Position numbers and translations under genes: made by a program. Below the pieces are notes generated by a model, which saw nothing but the letters and a program-made list of their open reading frames with translations, had not been told where the DNA came from and ran no database searches. Shown here piece by piece: positions 11,391 to 21,021 of a stretch of 64,000 nt of DNA (positions are counted from its first letter, which is position 1; every line of letters begins with the position of its first letter). Origin of the DNA: Malaya genurostris (taxonomy: Eukaryota; Arthropoda; Insecta; Diptera; Culicidae); contig NC_080570.1 of the NCBI RefSeq assembly GCF_030247185.1, positions 127,464,650 through 127,528,649 on the forward strand, given 5' to 3'.

Positions 11391-12470
11391 TATTTTGCTA
11401 CATGCCATCGGAAATATAATCACAATTTTATGATAAAATTTTCAGTTTTGTGACATAATCTCAAATAATTCAAAATTAAACTTTTCTGAAATGTTTGGTA
11501 TAAACGAGTATCAAAGAGGATAATTCATAAGGCGCGTTTGCCTTTTTCGTATTTTTAAAGCTCATAGCTCAGTGATCTGCGAAAGGATTTATATAATCTA
11601 ACTACCAATAGAATCGAAATTTTTCAACTTAAACGTGTAAAGCAAAAGCATTGAAGTATTTCAATAGTACACTATTGAAAAACCTGTCTCATTTGACCCA
11701 TATCAACACAAGCCAATCAGAACGCGTTCTGAGGAAGGTTCTCTTCCTCAGAACGCGTTCTGATTGGCTATCTGCTGCTGTACAACAAATCGTTCGAGGA
11801 AAATGTTCCGAACAGTGTTTGATATCGTAGTGAGTTCCACAATTTGGTCCTTCTGAAAGGCAGGAATGAGTCCCGTACAGCACCCTGATAGTTTCTTTCA
11901 ATGAAATGCAAATCCGAAATGAAATAATCGACATTAAAATTCTGTATGCGGCTATTTTTATAGCCGTTAGAACCGCCCATTAGTTAAAAACGAAATCACG
12001 TAAAAAGAAAGCTCTCTACAAAAATTGAATCAGTTTGGATTTTATCGCCACTGCGAACAGATGTATTGTGTGTCGTTTGCAAAGCTAGTTTCGCTTCCGA
12101 CAAGAGCGATTACGTTACAGCTGCCAGTTGTTTGTAATGGTGAAAAAACAACGAAAAGAGGACAACGGTGGGGAGCATCACATAAAATCTGTCGTTCTGA
12201 TGGCTCTAAAAGTTTTCTAAAAAACTATTAGGATTTCTTGCTCGCATATCGAAGGTAAATATCCTCAGTTTAGTGCAAATCTAGAACCGTTTTTTTAGAT
12301 TGTTGCACTTTTCGCTGAGTGAAATTCACAGTAATAGAGATCAAGCGATTTTGCTTTGTTTTTGCGAAAAATGTTCCAGAGTTTAATGTCGTAGAAAATT
12401 ACTCAATTTAACCCTCCTGAATGCTAGAAACGAATCTCTATAGCATATTGATAGTTTTGTTCAATTAATT
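11391..12470 (+). repeat. Histone-promoter-like repeat (HPR), copy a, lacking both ends
   Basis: It aligns along its length with HPR copy c (35436-37742). Shared parts, in order, are: the ATGATAAAATTTTCAGTT block; GGATTTATATAATCTAAC; the near-palindrome with arms TTTCAATAGT and ACTATTGAAA (11659-11680); CCAATCAGAACGCG (CCAAT box); a minus-strand TATA box (CTATAAAAATAG, 11952-11963); and the AGTTTCGCTTCCGACAAGAG block. It breaks off inside what would be a second internal unit, near 12470. Both outer ends seen in copies b and c are missing. The promoter interpretation is inference; the homology between copies is seen directly. Confidence 0.75.
11711..11769. repeat. Perfect 59-bp palindrome on the CCAAT region of HPR copy a
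   Basis: Two 27-bp arms starting AGCCAATCAGAACGCG are perfect reverse complements around a 5-bp loop (GTTCT). In other HPR copies only the left arm exists, so the right arm is an inverted duplication particular to this copy. Each arm also contains the smaller palindrome AGAACGCGTTCT. Confidence 0.9.
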
Positions 12471-12678
12471 AGGCCTATTGTATCATCGATCAACCCAGCG
12501 AAGAATGTTTTCTTTATTGGAAGATTATAATCGGTTGTAAACGCTACACCTACACCAACCATATCAGTATCGCACCCACGTACAACAGTTCAGCCTGGAA
12601 TTAGATGACGGAAGTCAGCGGCATCCATCGGAATTCGAATTCAACTCATCACTCTCCATCACAAACGCTTTCATAAAA

Positions 12679-12694
12679 GGTTCTTTTCAGAGCC
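12679..12694 (+). promoter_or_regulatory. Histone mRNA 3' stem-loop motif, orphan
   Basis: The 16 bases GGTTCTTTTCAGAGCC fold into a 6-bp stem (one G-U pair) with the loop TTTC, and are followed by ACCA. This matches the conserved replication-dependent histone 3'-end stem-loop (GGYYYTTYTCARRRCC). The 150 bp upstream cannot be read as any core histone, so this is a remnant. It lies 210 bp downstream of HPR copy a, which fits a histone-cluster origin for that repeat. Confidence 0.65.
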
Positions 12695-13064
12695 ACCATT
12701 ATTTTATTATAAAGAACTATACTGGTTATTTCATAATATTTGTGTTTCAGAATGTTAAAGATGACAGATTTTCACAGATATTTAGCAAAAGCAACTAAGA
12801 TATTCAAATGACTTTTTTATTTCAAGTAAACCTCAATTCGTTGAATTAATTTAAATTTTAATTAGTCGCACATTGGTTAGAGTAAAATATGAGTGCAATA
12901 AAGAGTGTATCGATAAGTAGTTAGCAACATTCAAACAGTTATTACTCTGAAATGGCTTAATTTTTTGCGGTGACATGTTTGTTTACATGTCAATAACAGC
13001 TGCGCAATCGATTGGTTTCGGTACGGTTTATCGTTTCAATGATGAGTCGAATTGATCCGAAAAC

Positions 13065-14003
13065 GTGAAAGAACACTTGGTGCTCAGAAAGTGGTGTCAC
13101 GTAAACGAAATTGCAAAACGGGTGAAAGTGCACCACACCAGTGTCAAAAATATTATCGAGAAGTTCGGTAAGACCCTTTCCATGAAAGATTTGCCCCGAT
13201 CCGGTAGGAAAACGGGTCCCAGCCAGCCCGGCCGGGACCTAAAAGTGGTTGAGTACATCAGGAAAAACCCATCGGCGTCGACGCGGTATTTGGCCAAGCA
13301 GTTCAACACCAGCATCGGGATGATTCAACGGATCGGAACTACCTGAGAACGTATAAGAAACAGAAGGTGCCGAATAAGTTCCTGGTACAGCAAGTTCAGG
13401 CCAAAACAAGAGCGCGAAAACTGTATAACCGGATTCTACAGAATAAAGACGGATGCATCCTGATCGACGACGAAACCTACGCCAAGGAAGACTCTCGAGC
13501 GCTGCCCGGACCGCAATATTACACGAAATCGGTGTACCAGGACCTGGACGACGCTGACACCACGGTGGCGATGAAAAAGTTTGGGAAGAAGGTGTTGGTC
13601 TGGCAAGCAATTTGTACCTGTAGTTTGCGGTCGTCGATTTTCTTCACAAAGCGCACAATTAACGCCAAGGTGTACGAGGAAGAATGTACAGAAAACATAA
13701 GGCTCCTCCTTTCTTCTGGCCGGATTTGGCTTCAGCCCACTACGCCAACTCCGTTCTACAGTGATTGTCAAAAAATAATGAACAATTCGTGGAAAAGACC
13801 ATCAACCCACCAAACTGCCAGGATCTTCGGCCAATTGAAAGGTATTGGGCAATTGTCAAGTGGCACTTTCGGAAGGAAGGTACAGTGTCCCAAAACATGG
13901 AGGAGTTAAAAAAAACTGGACAGCTGCCACCAAAAAAGTCACAAAAGTAGCTGTGCAGAATTTAATGAAGAATGTCAAGTCCAAAGTGCGAGCGTTTCAC
14001 TGA
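13065..14003 (+). pseudogene. Tc1/mariner transposase pseudogene, DD37E type
   Basis: The coding remnant reads through three frames. An N-terminal helix-turn-helix region (VNEIAKRVKVHHTSVKNI) runs to about 13346. A middle part from 13367 contains the first catalytic aspartate in ILIDDETYAKED. A C-terminal part contains FWPDLASAHYANSV (second Asp codon at 13723) and RPIERYWAIVK (Glu codon at 13837). Exactly 37 residues separate the last Asp and Glu, matching the ITmD37E family described from mosquitoes. It is dead: at least three frameshifts (near 13340, in the 13600-13720 stretch, and in the A-run near 13905) and an in-frame TGA at 13762. The protein end (KSKVRAFH, stop at 14001) is followed within 25 bp by the left end of HPR copy b. 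Terminal inverted repeats were not identified. Confidence 0.88.
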
Positions 14004-14027
14004 TGTCAAAATATGTTTTTTTTTTTT

Positions 14028-14390
14028 GTCGTGAATACGACTTACTTTACTAGGGGTGCCTTTTCAAAATTTACCCTCTGAGAGAGTGATAAGTTTTTGA
14101 TCGTGAATGTCTCTTGTTTCATCTAACGAATCAACATAATTCTTGCTACACGCCATCTGAAATATGATCACAATTTTATAATAAAATTTTCAGTTGTGTG
14201 ACATATTCTCAAATAGTTCAAAAAGCTCATAGCTCAGTGATCTGTGGAAGGATTTATATAATCTATCTACCAATAGAATCGAAAATTTTCAACTTGAACG
14301 TGTATTGCAACAACATTGAAGTTTTTCAATAGTACACTATTGAAAGCCTGTTTGATTGAACCCATGACTGCACCAGCCAATCAGAACGCG
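14028..14390 (+). repeat. HPR copy b, left part
   Basis: It begins GTCGTGAATACGACTTAC immediately after a T-run (14016-14027), as copies c, d and e do. It continues with TTACCCTCTGAGAGAGTG, TTTATATAATCTATCTACC, the near-palindrome TTTCAATAGT/ACTATTGAAA (14324-14345) and CCAGCCAATCAGAACGCG. Here it departs from copies a and c and runs into a TATA box and histone-coding remnants. The matching right end of HPR is at 15702-15833. Confidence 0.8.
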
Positions 14391-14430
14391 AGATGTCTGC
14401 ATCTATACAAGAGCATCCATATAAAAGGTG
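14376..14430 (+). promoter_or_regulatory. CCAAT plus TATA promoter remnant upstream of H2B fragment
   Basis: CCAATCAGAACGCG (14377-14390) is followed 30 bp later by TATAAAAGGTG (14420-14430). Spacing and motif order are those of insect histone promoters. The first H2B-like codons lie about 115 bp downstream of the TATA box. The CCAAT part is shared with other HPR copies; the TATA part is specific to this copy. Confidence 0.55.
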
Positions 14431-14539
14431 ACTGGTTCATTTTTCCTACCATTTGCTGAGCAACTCTTCCCGAAATAAGACACACGAGAGCAACATCGAG
14501 GACCTGTCGTCTCATTGTTTCCCGATCTGAATGCACGAG

Positions 14540-14590
14540 ACACCGAAAACCGGTAGAAAGGCAACCAAAAAGTCCAGCAAGGCTCATTGC
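14540..14590 (+). pseudogene. Histone H2B N-terminal fragment (first copy)
   Basis: The bases read PKTGRKATKKSSKA, which resembles the insect H2B tail (MAPKT-GKA-KK-SGKA). The ATG is lost (ACACCG in place of ATGGCACCG). The reading frame soon becomes unrecognisable. The same tail start occurs again with an intact ATG at 15205, and both are followed by a near-identical TTTGCACCGTCA...ACGAACGGCAATGCG sequence, so a segment has been duplicated. Confidence 0.6.
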
Positions 14591-14667
14591 CGAAACAAGA
14601 CACCCACGAGAACCATCTCAGATCTCAATATTTCCTACCAAAAGATTCATCAAGATGGAAGCTACAT

Positions 14668-14790
14668 TAATTTGCACCGTCACTAACACATTCAATTACG
14701 AACGGCAATGCGAAAGTGATGATTTTGAACACATCTTTATACTAGTATACAAATATGCCCTGCGAAACAGAGTTGCCACAGATCAAAATG
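14668..14790 (+). repeat. Direct duplicate of 15230-15350
   Basis: Both stretches read ATTTGCACCGTCA, then TAACACATTCAATTACGAAC, GGCAATGCGAAAG, TTTATACTAGTAT and a CAGRGTTGCCA motif. They follow the two H2B tail fragments at similar distances, so H2B-side sequence was duplicated around the H2A remnant. CAGRGTTGCCA resembles a hAT terminus but no partner end was found. Confidence 0.75.
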
Positions 14791-14914
14791 TATATTTGTC
14801 GCGATTACTTTAGTATGCGGCCGAAAACAAAAATGAACAAATTGTTTCCAGGCGTATCAGAACTGGCTAAACTTAAAGCAATCCTAAATATTTCTTTATC
14901 ACAGTGATGTGTTC

Positions 14915-14928
14915 GTCCTGAAAAGGAC
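14915..14928 (-). promoter_or_regulatory. Histone 3' stem-loop downstream of the H2A remnant
   Basis: On the minus strand the bases are GTCCTTTTCAGGAC: a 5-bp perfect stem with the loop TTTC, plus flanking bases that fit the metazoan histone mRNA 3' processing element. It lies 12 bp beyond the recognisable H2A sequence on the same strand. Confidence 0.8.
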
Positions 14929-14939
14929 AGGGTTTCAAA

Positions 14940-15118
14940 CTCCTCGTCGTTACGGATGGCAGATGGCGAGGGATGATTTTCGTTTTCTAGTTGTCACGGG
15001 CAGCTTTACCGGCCAATTCCAACACTTCGGCAGCCAAGTACTCCATCACTGCCGCCAGATAGACCGGTGCACCGGCACCGACACGCTCTGCGTATTTTCC
15101 CTTCCGGAGCAGACGATG
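14940..15118 (-). pseudogene. H2A: Histone H2A pseudogene fragment
   Basis: Read on the minus strand from 15118, the sequence is a near-perfect match to the core of H2A: HRLLRKGKYAERVGAGAP, then VYLAAVMEYLAAEVLELAG, then KAARDN. The next codon is TAG where Lys is expected, followed by KTKIIPRHL and, after a frameshift, AIRNDEE. H2A packages DNA in the nucleosome and pairs with H2B. The first 25-30 codons and the C-terminal tail are missing. A histone 3' stem-loop follows at 14928-14915. The H2B start at 15205 lies on the opposite strand about 90 bp away, reproducing the divergent H2A-H2B pair of insect histone clusters. The stop, frameshift and deletions make this clearly non-functional as H2A. 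Confidence 0.93.
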
Positions 15119-15204
15119 GAAGGTATAAAATGAAATGTGATGTGAGAAATAGCGTCATTTAAGTTAAAGCAGCTACTCTGAACGTACGAGACACCGTCAG
15201 CACG
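15119..15204. promoter_or_regulatory. Remnant of the divergent H2A-H2B intergenic promoter
   Basis: This 86-bp gap separates the H2A fragment (minus) and the H2B start (plus). It contains TATAAAA at 15124-15130. The normal gap would be longer, and the H2A 5' codons are missing, so the promoter has been truncated together with the gene. Confidence 0.5.
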
Positions 15205-15249
15205 ATGGCACCGAAAACCGGTAGAAAGGCAGATTTGCACCGTCATTAA
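15205..15249 (+). pseudogene. H2B: Histone H2B N-terminal fragment with intact ATG
   Basis: ATGGCACCGAAAACCGGTAG reads MAPKTGRKA, the start of an insect H2B tail, and then runs DLHRH to a TAA stop. Only the first nine codons resemble H2B; the remainder is deleted. It is divergent from the H2A fragment, as in functional clusters. Confidence 0.7.
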
Positions 15250-15366
15250 CACATTCAATTACGAACGGCAATGCGAAAGCGAATGTTGAACACATTTTTA
15301 TACTAGTATGGGGTCGTGTGAAAATATGATATGCGAAACAGGGTTGCCATATATACAGGTTAATCT

Positions 15367-15367
<1 letters not shown>

Positions 15368-15418
<51 letters not shown>

Positions 15419-15438
15419 TACTATCATTATTATTATTA
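15368..15438. repeat. (TTA)n microsatellite
   Basis: About 70 bp of TTA/ATT trinucleotide repeat with a short ACT-ACT-ATC interruption near the right end. Confidence 0.98.
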
Positions 15439-15701
15439 GAATGGCTCTTGCATACCGAAGATCGTCGATACATTTCAGACCATGCCATTGCAATTGTCTC
15501 GTACTGAAATTTCGAGAAGAATCAGATATCTTCGAACTTCATAGCTTCAATAAAAATATACTACAAAATTGTCGTACCTAGCCTCCTATATTAGCAAATC
15601 AAAAGGAATTGTTTCAAGTTTGGAATATATAGTTGTGGAATAGTAGCTGTTTAATGTAACTAATCTGTACTTTAATGTAGGTGCATCGCTTCAAACTCTA
15701 T

Positions 15702-15833
15702 TAGTGAAAAAGAGGAAAGCTTGCACAATTCATACAATCATTCAACTAACTCATATTCGGAAAAGTGATGGGAGCGTATCAGTTTTTTCGTATTCACGAC
15801 ATCCAGTTATGTCTCTGACATTACCCACCCACC
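15702..15833 (+). repeat. HPR copy b, right end
   Basis: The sequence GTGAAAAAGAGGAAAGCTTG, then CATACAATCATTCAAC, then TCGTATTCACGACATCCAG and TCTGACATTACCCACCC matches the right end of copy c (37612-37742) and copy e (57840-57977). It is followed by TTTTT, as in copy c. TCGTATTCACGAC is the inverted complement of the left-end motif GTCGTGAATACGA, so HPR copy b spans 14028-15833 and encloses the histone fragments. Confidence 0.8.
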
Positions 15834-15858
15834 TTTTTCGCTTTTTTATTCAATAATT

Positions 15859-18628
15859 AGCTGACCCGTCGAACTTCGTCTCGCCTGAAATTATTTTTTT
15901 AAATTTGTGTTTTCGAACAGCAGAGTTGCCAAACGTTAATGTTTCTTTCCATTTTTTTACTGATTACTTGGCTTACAATAAACGAATTACGACAAATTCA
16001 TATCCAACACAATAACTTCGTCCCGAAGAAGAAATATCATCAAGAATTATTGTGGATATGTTCAATGTTTTTTTTACGCAAAAAACTAAACAAATGCACC
16101 GATTACCATCTCATCCTTCGAGTCAGTGTATTGGACAGAGATTGTAGATCTCTCTCAAAATAAAGATTTGACATGTGGGATGATGGATTGGATTGAATCA
16201 TATCTGACTGGTCGTAGTATGACCGTGAGAATTGGCGACTGCGTTACTCCATCATTCATCGTGAGCTCTGGCGTTCCTCAGGGAAGCCATCTAGGACAAT
16301 TCATATTTCTGCTATATATAAATGATCTGAATTTCGCATTGCAATGCATGAAGCTATCATTCGCCGACGATTTCAAACTGTTTCATCTCATTAAATATCT
16401 GAAAGACTCAAACTTCTTGCAGTCACAGTTGGATGTATTTTCTAACTGGAGCAACGTCAACAGAATGGTTATTAACGCCTTCAAATGCTTCGTTATCTCC
16501 TTCTCTCGTAAACGAACCACGATCATGTATGATTACACTATTCCGCAAGCTGTACTAGGATCTAGGAGTGTTATTGGATTCAAAACTTAGTTTCAATGAT
16601 CACATAGAATATACCCCTCTAAAGCATAAAATATGCTAGGATTCATCTTTCGCATCTCAAAAAATTTCAATAACATATACTGCCTGAAATCGTTATATTG
16701 CGCTCTAGTTCGCTCTACACTGGAGCATGCTGTTGTTGTTTGGGCACCATATTATCAAACAGATTAGCTACGCATTGAAGCTGTTCAGTGCAAGTTCATT
16801 CGTTTTGCTTTGCGTCGCCTGCTCTGGAGAGATCCATTTAATCTTCCAAGCTACGAAAATCGTTGTAGACATACACTTCGATTTGCTATCTGTCCGCCGT
16901 GATACACAAAAAGCTGTTTTCGTCGCGGACCTCATCCAATCTCGAATTGATAGTGCAGATCTCCTACAACAGCTAAGTTTTGACATTCTTCGGCGTAATT
17001 TGCGCTTTAATCCCTTTCTCAGAATTCCTCGTGCTAGAACTAACTAAGGGTTCATTGAACCGTTTTCGAGTATATGTCGCGTATTCAATACTTGCTCTGA
17101 TGGATTTAATTTCAATTTATCTCGCAACGCCATTAGAACCCGTTTTCTCCAAATCTTTTCCCGCTAGTTTTATTAGGATAATTAGTCAATATGAATAGTT
17201 GTTAGTTAGCTTTGTAGTTTAAATAAGGGTAATTATAGATTTCGTTATGTATCATTTGGTCAAATGTTATTTGTTGATACAAAAGATGAGAATGTTTCAT
17301 GCCTGCTGGAGAAGGAGAACCAAAATTTCAGCTCCAGCAGGCTTTTCCCTTGCTCCTAAATAAACAAATAAATAAATTAACAGATGGATGAAAAAGAGAT
17401 GACCAAGATATATACTTTAAATTGACCCCACAAATTTCCAAAAGCAGTCCTCGGGGATTGTTGTTTATCATTGAATATTAAGACTTATTTGTACTGAAGA
17501 CGTTTAAAATTTAATAGCAAATTTTGAACGGTTGTCCATAACCTACTTCACCGCTAGTGATATTACTTAGTCGTGTTTGATGAATGTTCGTAGCAGGACA
17601 ATGACAGGATCAATTTTCGATTAACGAATTAGCGATAAAATGAAAAATACTTGGACATTCGAAAGTTCAAATTACCCTTTTATTAAATATTGTGTCCATT
17701 AACTTTGACATGAACGCTATATTCGTTCAAGAATTGTATCAAAAGGCCTCTCATTCGTCGAGCCACCACATCGGTTTGCTTAGTAATCAGTCCTGAGAAT
17801 CAATATTCTGTTCTAGCGGAGTGAACATGAGGAGTGATTATACCAGTATTCTTCCTATCGTTAAAGCCAATGTATAAAACAGCAGATCTCACAACTAATG
17901 GTTCTTACATGCCACGATTTCTCCTTCAGATATGATATTCACGATTCGCATATGGTAATTCGTCAAGTAATCCAAAGTTCGGAAAATGAAATGATTTGGC
18001 TTAAGCAGCTTACAAATGTCATGAATAACATAAATATTTTCATCTGAACTCATTATTTCAACAGCAGAATCTATCATTGATACGTAAAAAAATCGTTACA
18101 TAATTTGATTTGTTCAACTAACGGCCACGATGGCCAACATAATTCATCTAACTACATCAACTGGTAAATGACATTAGAACTTGTGCTTCTGTTTACGGTA
18201 TAGCTAAAACAGTCATTTGGCAAGTAATGATTTTGATACCCTATTAAGCACGTGTTTCCAAATGACGAATCAATCATGCATGTAAAATCTCCACCCAAAT
18301 CTACTCGTTGCGCGCCAAACGATTTTCCAAAGATCTGGTATTCTTTTCTTCAACGGCGAAATACTGAGCATCTCCTTGCGCGCCAAACATCAATTGTAGA
18401 TCTAGCAATCATTGCATTGGCGACTTTTTCAGTGGAAAATTCCATTGTCCATACAAAATAACTTTATTGGTTTTTCCCACTTTTCCGGTTAGTTTTCCTA
18501 ATTTTTTTGATGTACGAACCCGGTGGGGGTAAAAACTGATCAAACAAAAAAAAAAGCATCTCAATCCGTCCATCCGTTCTTACGTGATGCGATTACAAAG
18601 AATGATCTCTGCATTTTTATATATATAG
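15859..18628 (+). repeat. R2 dispersed repeat, copy 1, split by a LINE fragment
   Basis: It starts AGCTGACCCGTCGAACTTCG and ends with TCCGTCCATCCGTTCTTACG followed by an AT-rich TTTATATATATAG tail. The next copy begins with the same start 3 bp later (18632). Internal landmarks shared with later copies are TTACAATMAACGRAATT, GAAGAAATATCA, TTGCGCGCCAAACATCAA and AACCCGGTGGGGGTAAAAAC. I do not recognise the class. A short minus-strand frame (18077-17895, 60 codons) has no known domain. Confidence 0.6.
16124..17390 (+). pseudogene. 5'-truncated Jockey-type LINE, RT C-terminal half
   Basis: The first frame (to about 16587) carries the reverse transcriptase fingers/palm motifs SSGVPQGSHLG, FLLYINDLNF and the active site FADD. 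Later frames continue with VRSTLEHAVVVWAP and QCKFIRFALR, which are typical of the RT thumb/C-terminal part of Jockey-like LINEs, but frameshifts and stops are frequent. The 3' end is an AAATAAACAAATAAATAAAT tail near 17360-17385. EN and N-terminal RT are absent. It interrupts R2 copy 1 after CATCTCATCCTTCGAGTCAG, a junction also seen uninterrupted in R2 at about 20665-20690. Confidence 0.85.
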
Positions 18629-18688
18629 ACTAGCTGACCCGTCGAACTTCGTCTCGCCAGAAGAATTGTCAAAAGACTAATGGTCAAA

Positions 18689-18943
18689 CCGCATTCGGCC
18701 GACATTTCCATCGCCGATCTTTTTTCGCTCTTCGGTTATGACTGAGCTGCCGGCGTGCACATGTATAGGTACGCCGGACCCGACATAAAATCCATATCTT
18801 TGGCAACGATATTCCTCACCGAGCTTTTCGCACCGTATCAATCGTGTCGGGTCCGGCGTACCTATACATGCGCACGCTGGTAGCTCAGCCATAGCCGAAG
18901 TCAACGCCGGAGAGCTCGGATCGGTTGGCTCGGCCGAATGCGG
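18689..18943. mobile_element. Foldback MITE, 255 bp
   Basis: The whole element folds on itself. CCGCATTCGGCCGA at the left pairs with TCGGCCGAATGCGG at the right. A near-perfect inner inverted repeat of about 40 bp (GCCGGCGTGCACATGTATAG at 18750 against its complement near 18850-18890) flanks a central loop. It lies within the first 60 bp of R2 copy 2. GC content is well above that of its surroundings. Confidence 0.8.
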
Positions 18944-19132
18944 AGTGCCCTTAAGTGGTTAACGTTTCTCTCCATTATTTTTCTGGTTACTTAACTTACA
19001 ATCAACGGAATTCGACACACACTCGCTTTAGCTCAAAAAGAAGAAATATCACCAAAGATTAATGTGAAAATATGTAACACCTCTGTTAAGCAAAAATTGA
19101 ACAAATGCACAGATATCTATTCTGAACAGTCC

Positions 19133-20130
19133 GTTTTAAGGAATTACTCATACGTGAATGTTCACCCGACAGAACAAACTTCAAAGCAGTTTCTTATACA
19201 CAAAAAATTTCTATTTTTGTGCTCGGTAATAATTTTTCCGGCAACGATCTGTAAAATATTATTTTTACTGAAAGATACGTAAAATTTATCCAACTTACGG
19301 TTATCTGTCAAAGAACTACTGAATATCGGAAAATCCTATGTAAAAGTTACGATTATTTATTATTTACTGACACGGTCTGTGAACTCTGAAATGTCATTTC
19401 TCTTGACGAACTCAGTAAAAATTTTACCAATATCCGGAAAATTAATAAAAAATAATGAAGAATTTCAGTAATCATCACTAAACATTCAGCAGAAATAAAG
19501 ATCTGTCAAAAAACATAATTTTCGGTCGTAAAGGTGTGAAAATTTCTAGATTTGTAAAGAAAAAAATAGTCGTGCGAATTGATTGCTTGCAAAAAATAGA
19601 TAATACTGATTCCTAGCGGTAATTTTTCATTTAGTGAATATATTCAAAAAAGCCTTCTACAACATATAATTTCTGCTCTCTAAAAATATGAAGGGTGATC
19701 CCATATTCTACTGAATTGCATCCGAAAGATATTTGATCATTTTATTTGAAAAAAATATTTCTGAAGAGCAAATGTAATTCAATTCATTCATCACACGCAA
19801 ACAAATAAATTAATCGGATGAAAATATGTTTTGAAAACAAAAATGCTCCTTCCTTTCCTAGATCTCTAATACAATTTACCAAAAACAGTAATACTTTACG
19901 GGTCAAGACGTTTACATATTTTTAGGATTGTTTTATGATTTTTGCCGAACGTCGGTATTGAATGATGAAGAAGTCATTAGAATTATGACACATCGAAGTT
20001 CATTGGAACTATACGGATCATTCAGCAAATTAAACTTTTACCGAACGAATTACCGAATGTCCAGCTGAAAATGAAAGTCAGTAAAACTGTACCGACATCC
20101 GAAAAAATAATTCGGTGTGTTCAGCTTTTA
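19133..20130. mobile_element. Probable ACCGAA-type MITE inside R2 copy 2
   Basis: R2 continuity is broken between TATCTATTCTGAACAG and TTTTAAGCAGCG, compared with the copy at 20690-20730. The inserted kilobase is full of TTCGGTAA/TTACCGAA words like the elements at 49111-49944 and 58032-60019, and ends ATAATTCGGTGTGT. The left end is poorly defined. Confidence 0.45.
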
Positions 20131-21021
20131 AGCAGCGAGAAATTTTTCTCAAAATCTGTTCTGTACGTTCAAGTTATCAAAAAGTTCCATGCGTACTTTA
20201 GATCTCTAATGAAGTGGATATTTTCAGGTGCTGTGGAACTTTTGATTGCTTGGAGACGACGCTGAAATTGTAATTTGATATTGATCTTACCAGTTTGAAC
20301 ATTCTCCACAGAATATGCAACATGAAATGACAGTCTCAATTCATTATGGTAATTATCTTGAACATTGATGTCTGATAGCCACTTGCTGTATGCGCATAGT
20401 CTAATCTAAATCATTAGAAAGAGAAATGCAAGGAAAATCTCTTAGATTGACTACACAAAGCATCTCGTTGCGCTCCAAACAATTTTTTCAACGATCTACT
20501 ATTCTTTCCTCCGACTCTTTTTCCTTATTTTTCTGATTACTTAACCTACAATCAATAGAATTCGATACACATTCGCTTTAGCCCAAAAAAGAAATATCAC
20601 CAAAAATTAATGTGAAAATGTGAAACACTTCTGTTAAGCAAAAATTTATCAAATGCATAGATTGTAATCTCATCCTTTGAGTCAATTCTCTGACCAGAGA
20701 GCAGTTCCTTGCACAGCTTTAAGGCAGCGGGAAAGTTTTCTCAGAACTTGTTCTGTATGTTTAAGTTGCCAAAAAGTGCCACGCAAACTTTAGAGCTCTA
20801 ATAAAGTGGATATTTTTCATGTACTGTGGACCTTTGGTTGCTTAGAGAGGCTTAGTATACTCTAAATCATTAGAAAACAAACTGCACGGAAAATCTCTCA
20901 GCTTGACCTAAACGCTTCTACAGCACAAACTTTGCATTGATTTATTCAAAAATTTACTGATTTGTTAGGCCGGGATGGCCAATATTTATCATTAATCACA
21001 ATTCATCAACAGGTAAATGAT

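Larger units (their letters stand above)
18632..20510 (+). repeat. R2 dispersed repeat, copy 2, with two nested MITEs
   Basis: It begins AGCTGACCCGTCGAACTTCG, is interrupted at once by the foldback element at 18689-18943, and resumes at about 18960 with TTAACGTTTCTCTCC. It is interrupted again at about 19133-20130. The order of shared blocks matches R2 copies 1 and 3. Confidence 0.55.

Noticed and set aside
15197..15493. 98-codon minus-strand frame with poly-isoleucine
   Set aside because: It is produced by the (TTA)n microsatellite.
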